Shown piece after piece: positions 52,838 through 61,833 of a DNA stretch of 64,000 nt. This DNA is from Pandoraea pneumonica (GTDB lineage Bacteria > Pseudomonadota > Gammaproteobacteria > Burkholderiales > Burkholderiaceae). Where the stretch lies: assembly GCF_902459645.1 (NCBI RefSeq), contig NZ_CABPSK010000001.1, positions 558,001-622,000 on the forward strand, given 5' to 3'. The position numbers and the translations under genes are program-made. Below the pieces are notes generated by a model. That model worked only from the letters and a program-made list of their open reading frames with translations. It did no database searches and had not been told where the DNA came from. Each line of letters starts with the position of its first letter. The stretch's first letter is position 1.

Positions 52838-54553
52838 TTACGAGATGTTGGCCGGGTCGATTTCCAGTGCCGTGCGGGATTGAACGGCCTGACGCGCCGC
52901 ATTATCGGTGGTTGCCTTGGCGTTGTCGCTCGCCGACTTGCCGATTTCCTGCTGCATGGCCGACTGCAAGAGCGTCATGAGATTGCTGACGTGCGAGGCC
53001 GAGGCGGGCGTGGTGACGTCGCTCACAAGCTTGGCCAACTCGTAGCGCTTGACGTTCATCGACTGGCTGGCCGAGCGGCTCACTTGGGCGTTCGCAAGCA
53101 AGCCGTCGCGATAGCCGATGTTCGTGGTGCTTTGCGCCGAATCCTGCACTGTCACGTATTCGTAATTCTGCGACTTCGGATCGGTCGTGAGATTGAGCGG
53201 CACGCCGGGCCAGAGCGAGCGGTGATAACTCGCGCTCAAATCCGCCCGCGTCTGCTGCGAAATGGTGCGGTTGAGCCAGTCTTTGCCGCCGATGGCCGTC
53301 TGCTGTGAAATTCGATAATTGAACCCATCGACCTCGCTAGGGCGCATCGGATTCGGTGTGCTGTTGGCTTGCGAGATCGATGCCGAGAAGTCGGCCAGAC
53401 CGCTGAGCGCCGTGCGGTCGGCACCGGAAAGCGCAATGCGCGGCATGGAAGGTGCTGGCGGGTAATGACTGTTCAGCGCTGTAAACGCCGACTTGAACAT
53501 CGTCATCAACGACGCGTCGCCATTGCCGCGTGTTTGCGCGCTATCGAAGCGGGTTAGCCATGCGTCGAGCGCATCGGCCTGTGCCTGCTTGCTGCCGATG
53601 ACTTGAAGATCCGACAGATCGACGCTGACGTCGAACGTGCCGGTCGGGCCGCTTGCGCTCAGCGAGCGCACCGTGGCGTCGGCATGAAACGCGAACGTTT
53701 GCGGTGCGGTGCTCTTGTTGGCACCCAGCGTGGCGTTGAGATCGACCGACGTCAGGACAGACGTATCGAAACCCGTCAATTCGCTGAAATCCACCGTGGG
53801 CGGTTGTTTCGCCAGCCCAGTGATGGCGTTCTGGAACGCATCGGCGAGTTGGCCGATGGCGTTGCGTTCCGCGTCCGTCAGCGTGCCTTTGGCGACGGAG
53901 AACGACGCTGCCAGGCCGTCGTCGCTACTCCCCAGACTGATGTTGACCTTCGCGCCACTTGCCGTGGTGATCGTCAGTGCGAACTGATTGTCAGCGTGAG
54001 TTTGCAATTGCGCTTGCTGCACGGCGAGTTCGGTGCCGGTCGCTGGGCCAGTCAAGCCTGAACGGAGCACTGTCTGGTTGTACGAGGCGCTGCCGTTCGC
54101 AATGGCCGTCAACAGACCGGAGCCCAAGTGTTCGAGACGATTACCCAACGCGGAGGTTGAGACGTTGCCCGACATCAACAACGACAGCGGATCGGACAGG
54201 GCGTGCTGCCACGTGAGCGTCCCACCGTTGAGCGTCGGTTGGCTGTAAGTGGGCCAGTTGGCGACGACAGGGGCGGGCGAGAGCGTGACGCGTGTCGACT
54301 CCGGAACGGATGCGTTGTCATTCTGAGTGGCCGTCGGCACGGCGCTCGCAGCGGCAGCGCGCGACGTTACCGCACTGTTGTTCGCGCTGGTGATCCCGCT
54401 ACTCAGGACATTCAGGGTATTCAGACTCGTGAGATTGGTCAGCGACGTCATCGGGGGGATGGCGGCAGGCGCGTATTCACGCGCGTCGCAGGAATGGTGC
54501 AGTTCGTGTAAGCCCCGGTAAGGAAATGGGGCGCCTGAAAGGCTTAACGACAT
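52838..54553 (-). CDS. Large protein of unknown function (571 residues)
   Basis: I do not recognise a family. The protein has no signal peptide or membrane segments. It is rich in Ala, Ser, Thr and Asn, with a repetitive N-terminus (TSLTNLTSLNTLNVLSSG) that suggests a disordered or beta-helical region. A central segment is INISLGSSDDGLAASFSV-like. A C-terminal helical region has many Ser, Gln and Ala residues (SRSASQSMNVKRYELAKL). This composition is seen in secreted or surface and flagellar-type proteins exported without a classical signal. The start is uncertain: ATG 54553 or the in-frame ATG at 54451 (MTSLTNL). It stands alone. Confidence 0.6.
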   Translation of the reverse strand: MSLSLSGAPFPYRGLHELHHSCDAREYAPAAIPPMTSLTNLTSLNTLNVLSSGITSANNSAVTSRAAAASAVPTATQNDNASVPESTRVTLSPAPVVANWPTYSQPTLNGGTLTWQHALSDPLSLLMSGNVSTSALGNRLEHLGSGLLTAIANGSASYNQTVLRSGLTGPATGTELAVQQAQLQTHADNQFALTITTASGAKVNISLGSSDDGLAASFSVAKGTLTDAERNAIGQLADAFQNAITGLAKQPPTVDFSELTGFDTSVLTSVDLNATLGANKSTAPQTFAFHADATVRSLSASGPTGTFDVSVDLSDLQVIGSKQAQADALDAWLTRFDSAQTRGNGDASLMTMFKSAFTALNSHYPPAPSMPRIALSGADRTALSGLADFSASISQANSTPNPMRPSEVDGFNYRISQQTAIGGKDWLNRTISQQTRADLSASYHRSLWPGVPLNLTTDPKSQNYEYVTVQDSAQSTTNIGYRDGLLANAQVSRSASQSMNVKRYELAKLVSDVTTPASASHVSNLMTLLQSAMQQEIGKSASDNAKATTDNAARQAVQSRTALEIDPANIS

Positions 54554-54706
54554 CTACCAGTCGTTATTTAGGGCGCGGTCGATGAAATCGACTCACTTGC
54601 GCGTGAATCGGATGCGTTCGGGGCGGATGGCGTGCTTGTCATAGGGCGGCCATGCGTGGCATTATGCAACATCGAAAGTTACGTAAACCCGATGCCGAGG
54701 GCAAAA

Positions 54707-55423
54707 ATGGATCACAAAGCCAATCAGGAAGCGACGATTGCGATGTTCGACCAACACGCCGCGAACTACGACGACACGTGGCGCGCAATGTCGCCGCTGC
54801 GCGATGCGCTGCAACTGGTGATCGGCAATGTGTTCGCCGGGTTGCCGGCGCAAGCGCATGTGTTGAGCGTTGGCACGGGAACGGGGGCCGAGATTTTGTA
54901 CTTTGCGCAGCGCAATCCGGGCTGGCGTTTTACAGCCGTCGAGCCGTCGGCACCGATGCTCGACGTGTTTCGGCGCAAAGCCGAGGCGGCGGGGATTGCC
55001 GATCGGTGCGTGTTTCACTCGGGCTATCTGGACACCTTGCCGCCGAGCGGGCCGTTCGATGGCGCGACGTCATTGCTCGTGTCGCAGTTCATTACCGACC
55101 CCGCTAGCCGTCGCGGCTTCTTCCGAGGTATTGCCGAACGGTTGCGCCCGGGGGCTTATTTGGCGAGCGCCGATCTGGCATGCGATATGGCGTCGGAGAC
55201 GGGGAAAAGCTTGCTCGACGTGTGGTTCAACATGATGTCGGTCGCGCCTGAAATTCGCGATCGTTCGCGGGAGATGTATGGCCGTCAGGTGGCCGTGGTG
55301 CCGCCGGAGTCGGTGAGCGAGATCATCGCCGCGGGCGGTTTCGACGCGCCGGTGCGCTGCTTTCAAAGCGGGCTGATCCACGGTTGGTACGCGCGTCAGG
55401 CATTGGTGGCGCAAGCGGCGTGA
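54707..55423 (+). CDS. Class I SAM-dependent methyltransferase
   Basis: This 238-residue enzyme has SAM-binding motif I VLSVGTGTGAEILYFA, motif II/acidic residue FTAVEPSAPML, and a later motif around DGATSLLVSQFITD. I prefer ATG 54707 behind GAGGGC; ATG 54692 and further upstream codons are open but unsupported. It is followed seven bases later by an Rrf2 regulator gene, and the pair is probably one transcriptional unit. The methyl acceptor is unknown. Confidence 0.87.
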   Translation: MDHKANQEATIAMFDQHAANYDDTWRAMSPLRDALQLVIGNVFAGLPAQAHVLSVGTGTGAEILYFAQRNPGWRFTAVEPSAPMLDVFRRKAEAAGIADRCVFHSGYLDTLPPSGPFDGATSLLVSQFITDPASRRGFFRGIAERLRPGAYLASADLACDMASETGKSLLDVWFNMMSVAPEIRDRSREMYGRQVAVVPPESVSEIIAAGGFDAPVRCFQSGLIHGWYARQALVAQAA

Positions 55424-55430
55424 GGGCACG

Positions 55431-55874
55431 ATGAGAAGCGATAGCCGACTCTCGCGCATGCTGCACGTGCTGCTGCATATGGCGCGACACGATGCGCCGT
55501 TCACGTCCGAGCAATTTGCGCAGATGCTGCGCACCAACCCCGTCGTGGTCAGGCGCACCATGGCGGGACTGCGCGACGCTGGATACGTGCGCTCGGGCAA
55601 AGGCCATGGCGGCGGTTGGTCGATTGCTTGCGATCTGCAAGACATCACATTGCTGGACATTCACCGTGCCGTGGGCGGTCCACATCTTTTCGCCATCGGC
55701 GTGGAGAGCGACAACCCTGAATGTGCCGTCGAGCGCACGGTGAACGCGGCGCTCGACGGGGCGTTGCGAGAAGCGGAGGCCATTCTGATTAAGCGTCTCG
55801 GTGCGATTACGCTGGCCGATCTGGCGCAGAACTTCGACGCGATCTGCCGAGACGCGGGCTTGCCTCACGCCTGA
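55431..55874 (+). CDS. Rrf2 family transcriptional regulator
   Basis: This 147-residue protein has an N-terminal winged helix (SRLSRMLHVLLHMARHDAPF, then FAQMLRTNPVVVRRTMAGLR and GYVRSGKGHGGGW) typical of Rrf2. Only one cysteine lies in the C-terminal region (DNPECAVE), so a [2Fe-2S] or [4Fe-4S] cluster as in IscR/NsrR is unlikely. It resembles the cluster-free YwnA-type members. It is co-oriented with the methyltransferase gene and may control it. Confidence 0.9.
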   Translation: MRSDSRLSRMLHVLLHMARHDAPFTSEQFAQMLRTNPVVVRRTMAGLRDAGYVRSGKGHGGGWSIACDLQDITLLDIHRAVGGPHLFAIGVESDNPECAVERTVNAALDGALREAEAILIKRLGAITLADLAQNFDAICRDAGLPHA

Positions 55875-55893
55875 GCGCTGGCGTGGCGCACGA

Positions 55894-56421
55894 CTACTGC
55901 GCCGCGCTCAGTTGCGCCTTGATGGCCGCCTCGGTCTTGTCGTAATCGCCTTCGCCGAAGTGCGTGTAGACGATCTTGCCGTTCTTGTCGACGAGATAGA
56001 AGCCCGGCCAATACATGTTGTCGTAGGCCTTCCACGTGGCGTAACGATTGTCTTGTGCGACCGGGTAGGTCAGGCCGAAACGGCGAATGGCATCGCGCAC
56101 ATTGCCGGTGTCGCGCTCGAAGGCAAACTCCGGCGTGTGCACGCCCACGACGACCAGCCCCTGATCTTTGTACTTCTGATACCACTGCTGCACGTACGGC
56201 AACGTGTGAATGCAGTTAATGCACGAGTACGTCCAAAAATCGACGAGCACCACTTTGCCGCGCAGTTGCGACAGCGTGAGCGGCGGGCTGTTGAGCCACG
56301 TCTCGATGCCGGTGAATTCCGGGGCGACGGTGGTGCGCGCGGGGGCGGCTTGCGAAGGGGCGCTGGCGGCAAGGCCGGTGAGAGCGAGGGCGACAAAGGC
56401 ACTTCTGATCAGCGTAAGCAT
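55894..56421 (-). CDS. TlpA/ResA-like periplasmic thioredoxin-fold protein
   Basis: This 175-residue protein has a signal peptide (MLTLIRSAFVALALTGLAAS) and a redoxin domain with the active-site pair CINC (Cys67, Cys70) in DFWTYSCINCIHTLPYV. A cis-Pro region is YWPGFYLVDKNGKIVY. The WTYSCINC version is characteristic of the DipZ C-terminal domain/thiol-disulfide proteins. It should reduce or oxidise periplasmic disulfides, but no electron-donor membrane protein (DsbD/CcdA) is encoded next to it. Confidence 0.9.
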   Translation of the reverse strand: MLTLIRSAFVALALTGLAASAPSQAAPARTTVAPEFTGIETWLNSPPLTLSQLRGKVVLVDFWTYSCINCIHTLPYVQQWYQKYKDQGLVVVGVHTPEFAFERDTGNVRDAIRRFGLTYPVAQDNRYATWKAYDNMYWPGFYLVDKNGKIVYTHFGEGDYDKTEAAIKAQLSAAQ

Positions 56422-56673
56422 GGCGTGAGTCTCCGTGGGTGATGGGGTCGCTGCCGCGATGGCGGGCAGTGAATCGATTCGGTTGAATCAGTGACGCCAT
56501 TTCACCCCTCGGGCGTATCCGGCATGTGTGCGCCACCCCCCATTCCTGCAATGTCATGTATCGGCGTACAGGCCAGATACACAGTGATACAAACGGGTTT
56601 TCTGTTTGGGCTATAAAGCAGACATCGAGAGCGCCAGCGGCGCATCTTCCCCAATCAAATAAGGAGGCAAACG

Positions 56674-57045
56674 ATGTCGTCCCAACCGTTACAAGGGTCC
56701 TGCCACTGCGGGGCTGTCCGTTTTGAAGTGCAGACGCCGGTGGAGCCTGCCGCGCGCTGTAATTGCAGCCTCTGCCGCCGCAAAGGGGCATTGATGTCCC
56801 CAGCCTTTCCGGCGGAAAACCTGCGCATTCTCAGCGGCGAAGACGAACTGACCTGCTACCAGTTCAACACCCGCGTCGCCCGCCACTACTTCTGTAAGCA
56901 TTGCGGTATCTACACGTTCCACGCGTCGCGCACGTCGCCCGGCATGTGGCGGGTGAATATCGGCTGTCTCGAGGGGATCGATCCGTATGCCATCGACGCA
57001 TCGGTGGCCGATGGGCAATCGTTGTCCGTAGTGGAGGACGCATGA
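56674..57045 (+). CDS. GFA (glutathione-dependent formaldehyde-activating enzyme-like) family protein
   Basis: This 123-residue zinc protein has the CENP-V/GFA cysteine pattern: Cys10 and Cys12 in GSCHCGAVRFE, Cys29, Cys31 and Cys34 in RCNCSLCRRKG, and Cys74 and Cys77 in YFCKHCGIYTFH. The family binds zinc and possibly glutathione adducts; many members have no proven activity. AGGAGG precedes the ATG. Its stop overlaps the ATG of a small downstream reading frame. Confidence 0.92.
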   Translation: MSSQPLQGSCHCGAVRFEVQTPVEPAARCNCSLCRRKGALMSPAFPAENLRILSGEDELTCYQFNTRVARHYFCKHCGIYTFHASRTSPGMWRVNIGCLEGIDPYAIDASVADGQSLSVVEDA

Positions 57046-57221
57046 GACGCCTGCTGAGCCTGATTGCCTTTCTGGCGGGTGGTTTGTGCGCGGAAATCAC
57101 GCATCCGTTGCAATGCAACCTTGCTTCCGCAAGCCGGGGGATGCAGCCGGTGCCGGAGCGTGGACGTCGTCGTACGCCGCAAGATCCGAACGGTAAACCT
57201 GTTAAAGACTCGTCGCTATAA
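57042..57221 (+). CDS. Possible small exported protein (59 residues)
   Basis: The ATG overlaps the GFA stop as ATGA, a coupled arrangement. The product starts MRRLLSLIAFLAGGLCAEI, a plausible signal peptide or lipoprotein-like segment, and then becomes a polar basic tail with no recognisable domain. It ends eight bases before the response-regulator gene. It may be a real small protein or only a leader that couples GFA to the two-component genes. Confidence 0.35.
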   Translation: MRRLLSLIAFLAGGLCAEITHPLQCNLASASRGMQPVPERGRRRTPQDPNGKPVKDSSL

Positions 57222-57229
57222 TCGCCCGC

Positions 57230-57970
57230 ATGGACAAAATCGATCATGTGTTGATCGTCGACGACGATCGCGGTATTCGAGAGCTGCTCGCCGATTATCT
57301 CGAGAAGAACGGCATGCGCGTGAGCGTCGCCGCCAATGGGCGCGAGATGCGCGCGGTACTGGCGGACGGCGCGCCCGATCTGATCGTGCTGGATTTGATG
57401 CTGCCCGGCGACGACGGTTTGGTGCTATGCCGTGAGCTGCGCGCGGGCAAGTTTCGCGCGGTGCCGGTGCTGATGCTCACAGCGCGCAGTGAGGAGACCG
57501 ATCGCATCGTGGGCTTGGAAATGGGCGCCGACGATTACCTCGCCAAGCCGTTTGCCGTGCGTGAGCTGTTGGCGCGTATCAAGTCGGTGCTGCGCCGCAC
57601 GCGGATGTTGCCGCCGGGGATGCAGGTAACGGAGACGGCAGAAGTGCTGGGCTTTGGCGAATGGCAACTCGACACCACGGCGCGCCATTTGCTCGATACC
57701 GACGGCACGCAGGTGGCCCTGAGCGGTGCCGAGTATCGCCTGTTGCGTGTATTGCTCGATCATCCGCAACGGGTGCTCACGCGCGATCAGTTGTTGAATC
57801 TCACGCAGGGGCGGCAGGCGGATGCGTTCGACCGATCGATCGATTTGCTGATTAGCCGTTTGCGGCAACGGTTGCGCGATGGTGCGCGTGAGCCTCGCTA
57901 TATCAAAACACTACGCAACGAAGGCTATGTGTTTTGCGCGAACGTGACGGTAGTGGCGGCACCGGAATGA
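57230..57970 (+). CDS. OmpR/PhoB family response regulator
   Basis: This 246-residue regulator has receiver acidic residues VDDD (10-13), phospho-acceptor Asp55 (IVLDLMLPG), and the KPF motif lysine in DDYLAKPFAV. A winged-helix domain follows with LSGAEYRLLRVLLDHPQRVL and SIDLLISRLRQRLRD. The RSIDLLISRLR segment is typical of the OmpR branch. Its stop overlaps the kinase ATG as ATGA, so the pair is coupled. Confidence 0.94.
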   Translation: MDKIDHVLIVDDDRGIRELLADYLEKNGMRVSVAANGREMRAVLADGAPDLIVLDLMLPGDDGLVLCRELRAGKFRAVPVLMLTARSEETDRIVGLEMGADDYLAKPFAVRELLARIKSVLRRTRMLPPGMQVTETAEVLGFGEWQLDTTARHLLDTDGTQVALSGAEYRLLRVLLDHPQRVLTRDQLLNLTQGRQADAFDRSIDLLISRLRQRLRDGAREPRYIKTLRNEGYVFCANVTVVAAPE

Positions 57971-59289
57971 GCGAGTCGACGACGATTCGCCAGACGTTCT
58001 GGCATTGGCCGAGGTCGCTGTTCGCGCGTCTGGCGATCATCCTGTTTATCGGATTGGCGTTGTCGCAGGCGCTCTCGTTCTGGCTCACCATGACCGAGCG
58101 CAATCGCGTCACGTCCAGCATGATGAGCATCTACATCGAGAGCGAAGTGGCAAGCTCCGTGGCGTTGCTCGATCATTTGCCTGCGGCCGAGCGAGCGCAG
58201 TGGCTGCCGCGTTTGGCGCGCCGCAGCTATCGGTTCGAACTCGGGCAGGGCGTGCCGGGTGGTCATCCCGATTCGGCGCTGGCGATGCAGGTCGCGACGG
58301 TGATCAAGGATGCGATCGGCGTGTCGTATCCGTTGACGGTCAACAGCGTGCCCGGCGACCCTGACCGGCTGCAAGTGCATTTGCGGCTGACGGATGGGTC
58401 GCCGCTCACCATCGACGTGTTGCCGATGCCGACGCTGCCGTTGTCGGGTTGGCTTCCGGCTGTGCTGGTGTTGCAACTGTTGATGATTGCAGGTTGCTGC
58501 TGGCTGGCCGTACGTGTGGCGACGCGACCGTTGAATGCGCTGGCGAAAGCGGCGGATACGCTGGGGCCGGATCTGCGCGCCGAGCGGTTGAAGGAGACGG
58601 GGCCGTCCGAAGTGGCGAGAGCCGCGCGCGCGTTCAATGCGATGCAGGATCGTATTGGCAGTTACATGACCGAGCGGATGCAGATTCTGGCGTCGATCTC
58701 ACACGATTTGCAGACGCCGATTACTCGCATGCGCTTGCGCGTCGACACGATGGATGACCAATCGTCCGCCGTGCGCTTGCAACAGGATTTGCGCGAGATG
58801 GAAACGCTGGTCAAGGAAGGCGTGACGTATGCGCGCACGTTGCATGGCGCGTCGGAAGCGCCTTGTAAGGTCGATCTCGATGCGTTGCTGGAAAGTCTCG
58901 TGTACGACTATGTGGATGCGGGGGAACCGGTAACGCTCACTGGGCAACTGGGCAAGCCGATGGTGACGCGTCCACAGGCGTTGCGCCGTATCGTTGGAAA
59001 TCTGGTGGATAACGCGATCAAGTACGGCGGCGAGGCAGCGATGGAAGTCTCGACGCACGCGCGCGGTGTCGACATCGTGATCCGCGACAAGGGCCCAGGG
59101 ATTCCTGACGATATGCTCGAAGCGGTGTTTGCGCCGTTTGTCCGCGTGGAGACTTCGCGCAATCGCAATACTGGCGGCACCGGATTGGGGTTGGCCATCG
59201 CCCGGCAGTTAGCACAGGCGATGGATGCAACGCTTACGTTGCGCAATCGTGAAGGGGGAGGGCTGGAGGCGCGGCTTTCGTTGCACTAA
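57967..59289 (+). CDS. EnvZ-like membrane sensor histidine kinase
   Basis: This 440-residue kinase has a first membrane segment at about 19-41 (FARLAIILFIGLALSQALSF) and a periplasmic domain of about 120 residues. A second membrane segment (about 161-183) and a HAMP domain (ATRPLNALAKAADTLG) follow. HisKA has His246 in SISHDLQTPITRMRLR, and HATPase_c carries NLVDNAIKYGG, DKGPGIP and GTGLGLAIARQLA. The coupled response regulator is OmpR-like. The signal is unknown; osmotic or envelope stress is suggested by family only. Confidence 0.93.
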   Translation: MSESTTIRQTFWHWPRSLFARLAIILFIGLALSQALSFWLTMTERNRVTSSMMSIYIESEVASSVALLDHLPAAERAQWLPRLARRSYRFELGQGVPGGHPDSALAMQVATVIKDAIGVSYPLTVNSVPGDPDRLQVHLRLTDGSPLTIDVLPMPTLPLSGWLPAVLVLQLLMIAGCCWLAVRVATRPLNALAKAADTLGPDLRAERLKETGPSEVARAARAFNAMQDRIGSYMTERMQILASISHDLQTPITRMRLRVDTMDDQSSAVRLQQDLREMETLVKEGVTYARTLHGASEAPCKVDLDALLESLVYDYVDAGEPVTLTGQLGKPMVTRPQALRRIVGNLVDNAIKYGGEAAMEVSTHARGVDIVIRDKGPGIPDDMLEAVFAPFVRVETSRNRNTGGTGLGLAIARQLAQAMDATLTLRNREGGGLEARLSLH

Positions 59290-59301
59290 AGCACACGAAG
59301 A

Positions 59302-60762
59302 TTAGCGCTTGCCGCGGCCACCTGCGGGTTTGGTCGCGGGCTTGCCTGAACCCGCTGTCTTGCTGGCGGGCTTGTTGCGCTGCTTTTGCGCCGCGTAGCC
59401 GAAGGGATTGCCGGGGGCGCTTGCGTTGTTGGCTACGACGGTTGTGTTATTGCCTGTGGCCCCAGCCCGCTGCGTCGCAGGTTTGCGTTTGTTGCCAGCA
59501 TTCAGCGTGTTCGGTTTTTTGCTGGGCGCATGCGGGGCACTTGGCGCGCCCTGGAACACCTTCGGTTTCTTAGGCTTCTTGGGTTTCTTGATGATCTGCC
59601 CCGTCGCGCTGGTTTGCGGCACACGGTGTTCGGCTTCAAAACCCGGTTCTTCCTCGCGGGTCAGCGTCTGCCCGATCAATGCTTCAATCGCGGCCAGCTG
59701 CGGCGCTTCGTCGGCGCACACGAGCGACACCGCAACGCCACTCGCGCCTGCACGGCCGGTACGGCCAATTCGGTGCACATAGTCTTGCGCCACGATCGGC
59801 AGATCGACATTAATCACCAGCGGCAGATCATCGATATCGAGCCCGCGCGCGGCCACATCGGTGGCGACCAGCATCCCGACTTCTCCGGCTTTGAAACGCT
59901 CCAGTGCGCGCAGGCGCGCGGGCTGCGGTTTGTCGCCGTGAATGGTGTCGACTGAATACCCGGCTTCATCCAGAACGCCCGCCAAATAATCCACGCCATT
60001 GCGCGTTTTGACGAACACCAGCGCGTGCGTCCATTTGTTCTCGGCCACGAGGTGCATGAAGAGGTCGGGCTTGTTCTTCTTGTCGACGGTCACGACCCAC
60101 TGCTTGATCTTGCTGGCGGTGACGTTGGGCGGGCTGACGCTGATATTGACCGGGTCGCGCAGAATCCCTTCCGCCATCGCGCGGATATCGTCGGTGAACG
60201 TGGCGGAGAAGAGCAGCGTCTGGCGCTTGGCGGGCAGGGCGGCAAACACGGCGTTGAGTTCGCGGGCGAAACCGAGATCGAGCATGCGGTCGGCTTCATC
60301 GAGCACCAGCGTTTCGACTTGATCGAATTGGACGGCGTTCTGGCGATTGAGGTCTAGCAAGCGGCCCGGCGTGGCAACGAGGACATCGACGCCTTTGCGC
60401 AGCTTCATCATTTGCGGATTGAGACTCACGCCACCGTAGGCTGCGAGAAATCGCAAGTTGAGACCTTTGCCGTATTCAACAAAGCTTTGCAGCACTTGCT
60501 CGGCAAGCTCACGCGTGGGCACTAGCACGAGCACTCGGGCGCGGTTGCTCGAGACTGCCGGGCCTTGCTGCACGAGGCGCTGCAATAGCGGCAGTGCGAA
60601 ACCAGCCGTCTTGCCGGTGCCCGTCTGCGCTGCGGCCATCACGTCTTTGCCACTCAGCACAACAGGAATCGCCTTGGCCTGCACCGGCGTAGGTGTCTGG
60701 TACTTGAGGTCCTGCAAGTTGCGCAGTAACGGCTCGATCAGGCCAAGCGAGGCAAAAGACAT
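59302..60762 (-). CDS. rhlE: DEAD-box ATP-dependent RNA helicase, RhlE type
   Basis: This 486-residue helicase has the Q motif region (YQTPTPVQAKAIP), motif I AQTGTGKT (45-52), Ia PTRELAEQV, motif II DEAD (155-158), motif III SAT (186-188) and motif VI YVHRIGRTGRAG. A Lys/Ala/Asn-rich basic tail of about 90 residues (KKPKKPKKPKVF) probably binds RNA. Tail length and composition fit RhlE rather than DbpA or SrmB. It acts in ribosome assembly and cold-related RNA remodelling. It converges with the EnvZ-like kinase gene, 12 bases apart. Confidence 0.92.
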   Translation of the reverse strand: MSFASLGLIEPLLRNLQDLKYQTPTPVQAKAIPVVLSGKDVMAAAQTGTGKTAGFALPLLQRLVQQGPAVSSNRARVLVLVPTRELAEQVLQSFVEYGKGLNLRFLAAYGGVSLNPQMMKLRKGVDVLVATPGRLLDLNRQNAVQFDQVETLVLDEADRMLDLGFARELNAVFAALPAKRQTLLFSATFTDDIRAMAEGILRDPVNISVSPPNVTASKIKQWVVTVDKKNKPDLFMHLVAENKWTHALVFVKTRNGVDYLAGVLDEAGYSVDTIHGDKPQPARLRALERFKAGEVGMLVATDVAARGLDIDDLPLVINVDLPIVAQDYVHRIGRTGRAGASGVAVSLVCADEAPQLAAIEALIGQTLTREEEPGFEAEHRVPQTSATGQIIKKPKKPKKPKVFQGAPSAPHAPSKKPNTLNAGNKRKPATQRAGATGNNTTVVANNASAPGNPFGYAAQKQRNKPASKTAGSGKPATKPAGGRGKR

Positions 60763-60972
60763 GGGGCGTGTTCCGGCGAAAAACCGTCATTTTAACGGCG
60801 ACTCGCGAGTTCTCAGCGGGAACTTGGTTTGGTATGCCCGGAAGGGCAATCGGGTTGCCCAAACTACCAATCGTCACGGCCCTGTTTTTCCGAGAGACTG
60901 ACTGCCGGTTTTCAATCCATTTAAGGCAGTGGCGGCCGAGCAGTCCGCCAGATCGTCATACCGGAGCGCACC

Positions 60973-61800
60973 ATGCCAATGATGAAGCGCCAGCATCGTC
61001 GCCTAACGGGACTGGCTGGCATTGCGGCGCTGGCCTTGTCGCTCACGCCCTCGATTGGGCATGCGCAAAGCGACCAGGATCTTGCAAAGCAGTTGAGCAA
61101 TCCTGTCGCGGCGTTGATTAGCGTCCCATTCCAATTCAATTACGACGACAACATCGGCCCGGGGCGAGACGGTCACAAGTTTCTGCTCAATTTCCAGCCG
61201 GTCATTCCGTTCCATCTGAACGAGGATTGGAACGTCATTTCACGGACCATCGTTCCGATCACATCGCAAACCAACATCTCTCCCGGTTCGGGAACGCAAA
61301 CGGGGCTGGGCGATGTGGTCCAGAGCCTGTTCTTTTCGCCGCAAAAGCCGACGGCGAGCGGCCTGATCTGGGGTGTCGGCCCGGCGTTTTTGGTGCCCAC
61401 TGGCACGTCTGCGCTCTTGTCGAGCCGGAAATGGGGCGCGGGGCCCACCGGCGTGTTGCTCATGCAGTCGCATGGCTGGACATACGGGTTGCTCGCCAAT
61501 CACATCTGGTCCTTCGCAGGCGAAGGCGATCGCGCATCGGTCAGCTCCACGTTCTTGCAGCCGTTCCTCAATTACACGACGAAGGACGCATGGACGTTTG
61601 GCCTCGACACCGAATCGACTTATGACTGGCCGCGCAGGCAGTGGACGACGCCACTCAACTTCACCGTGACCAAATTAATCAAGGTCGGTGGACAACCGAT
61701 CAGCGTAGGCGGTGGGGTGCGCTACTACGCCGCCAGCCCGGATTCCGGGCCGCACGGCTGGGGTGCGCGGGTGATTGTGACGTTCCTTTTCCCGAAATAA
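60973..61800 (+). CDS. Exported outer-membrane transporter-like protein (neuromedin U-type annotation)
   Basis: This 275-residue protein has a signal peptide ending SIGHAQ. The mature part is beta-rich with alternating hydrophobics (LISVPFQFNYDDNIGP, WNVISRTIVPITSQT, GLGDVVQSLFFSPQ, GVGPAFLVPTG, GWGARVIVTFLF) and a terminal Pro-Lys rather than Phe. The pattern resembles the small family often labelled transporter or neuromedin U in proteobacterial genomes, for which no mechanism is established. It stands alone, 210 bases from the divergent rhlE gene. Confidence 0.8.
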   Translation: MPMMKRQHRRLTGLAGIAALALSLTPSIGHAQSDQDLAKQLSNPVAALISVPFQFNYDDNIGPGRDGHKFLLNFQPVIPFHLNEDWNVISRTIVPITSQTNISPGSGTQTGLGDVVQSLFFSPQKPTASGLIWGVGPAFLVPTGTSALLSSRKWGAGPTGVLLMQSHGWTYGLLANHIWSFAGEGDRASVSSTFLQPFLNYTTKDAWTFGLDTESTYDWPRRQWTTPLNFTVTKLIKVGGQPISVGGGVRYYAASPDSGPHGWGARVIVTFLFPK

Positions 61801-61833
61801 GCGGCGCGGGCTATGGCGTGCAGGAGCGGCAGC

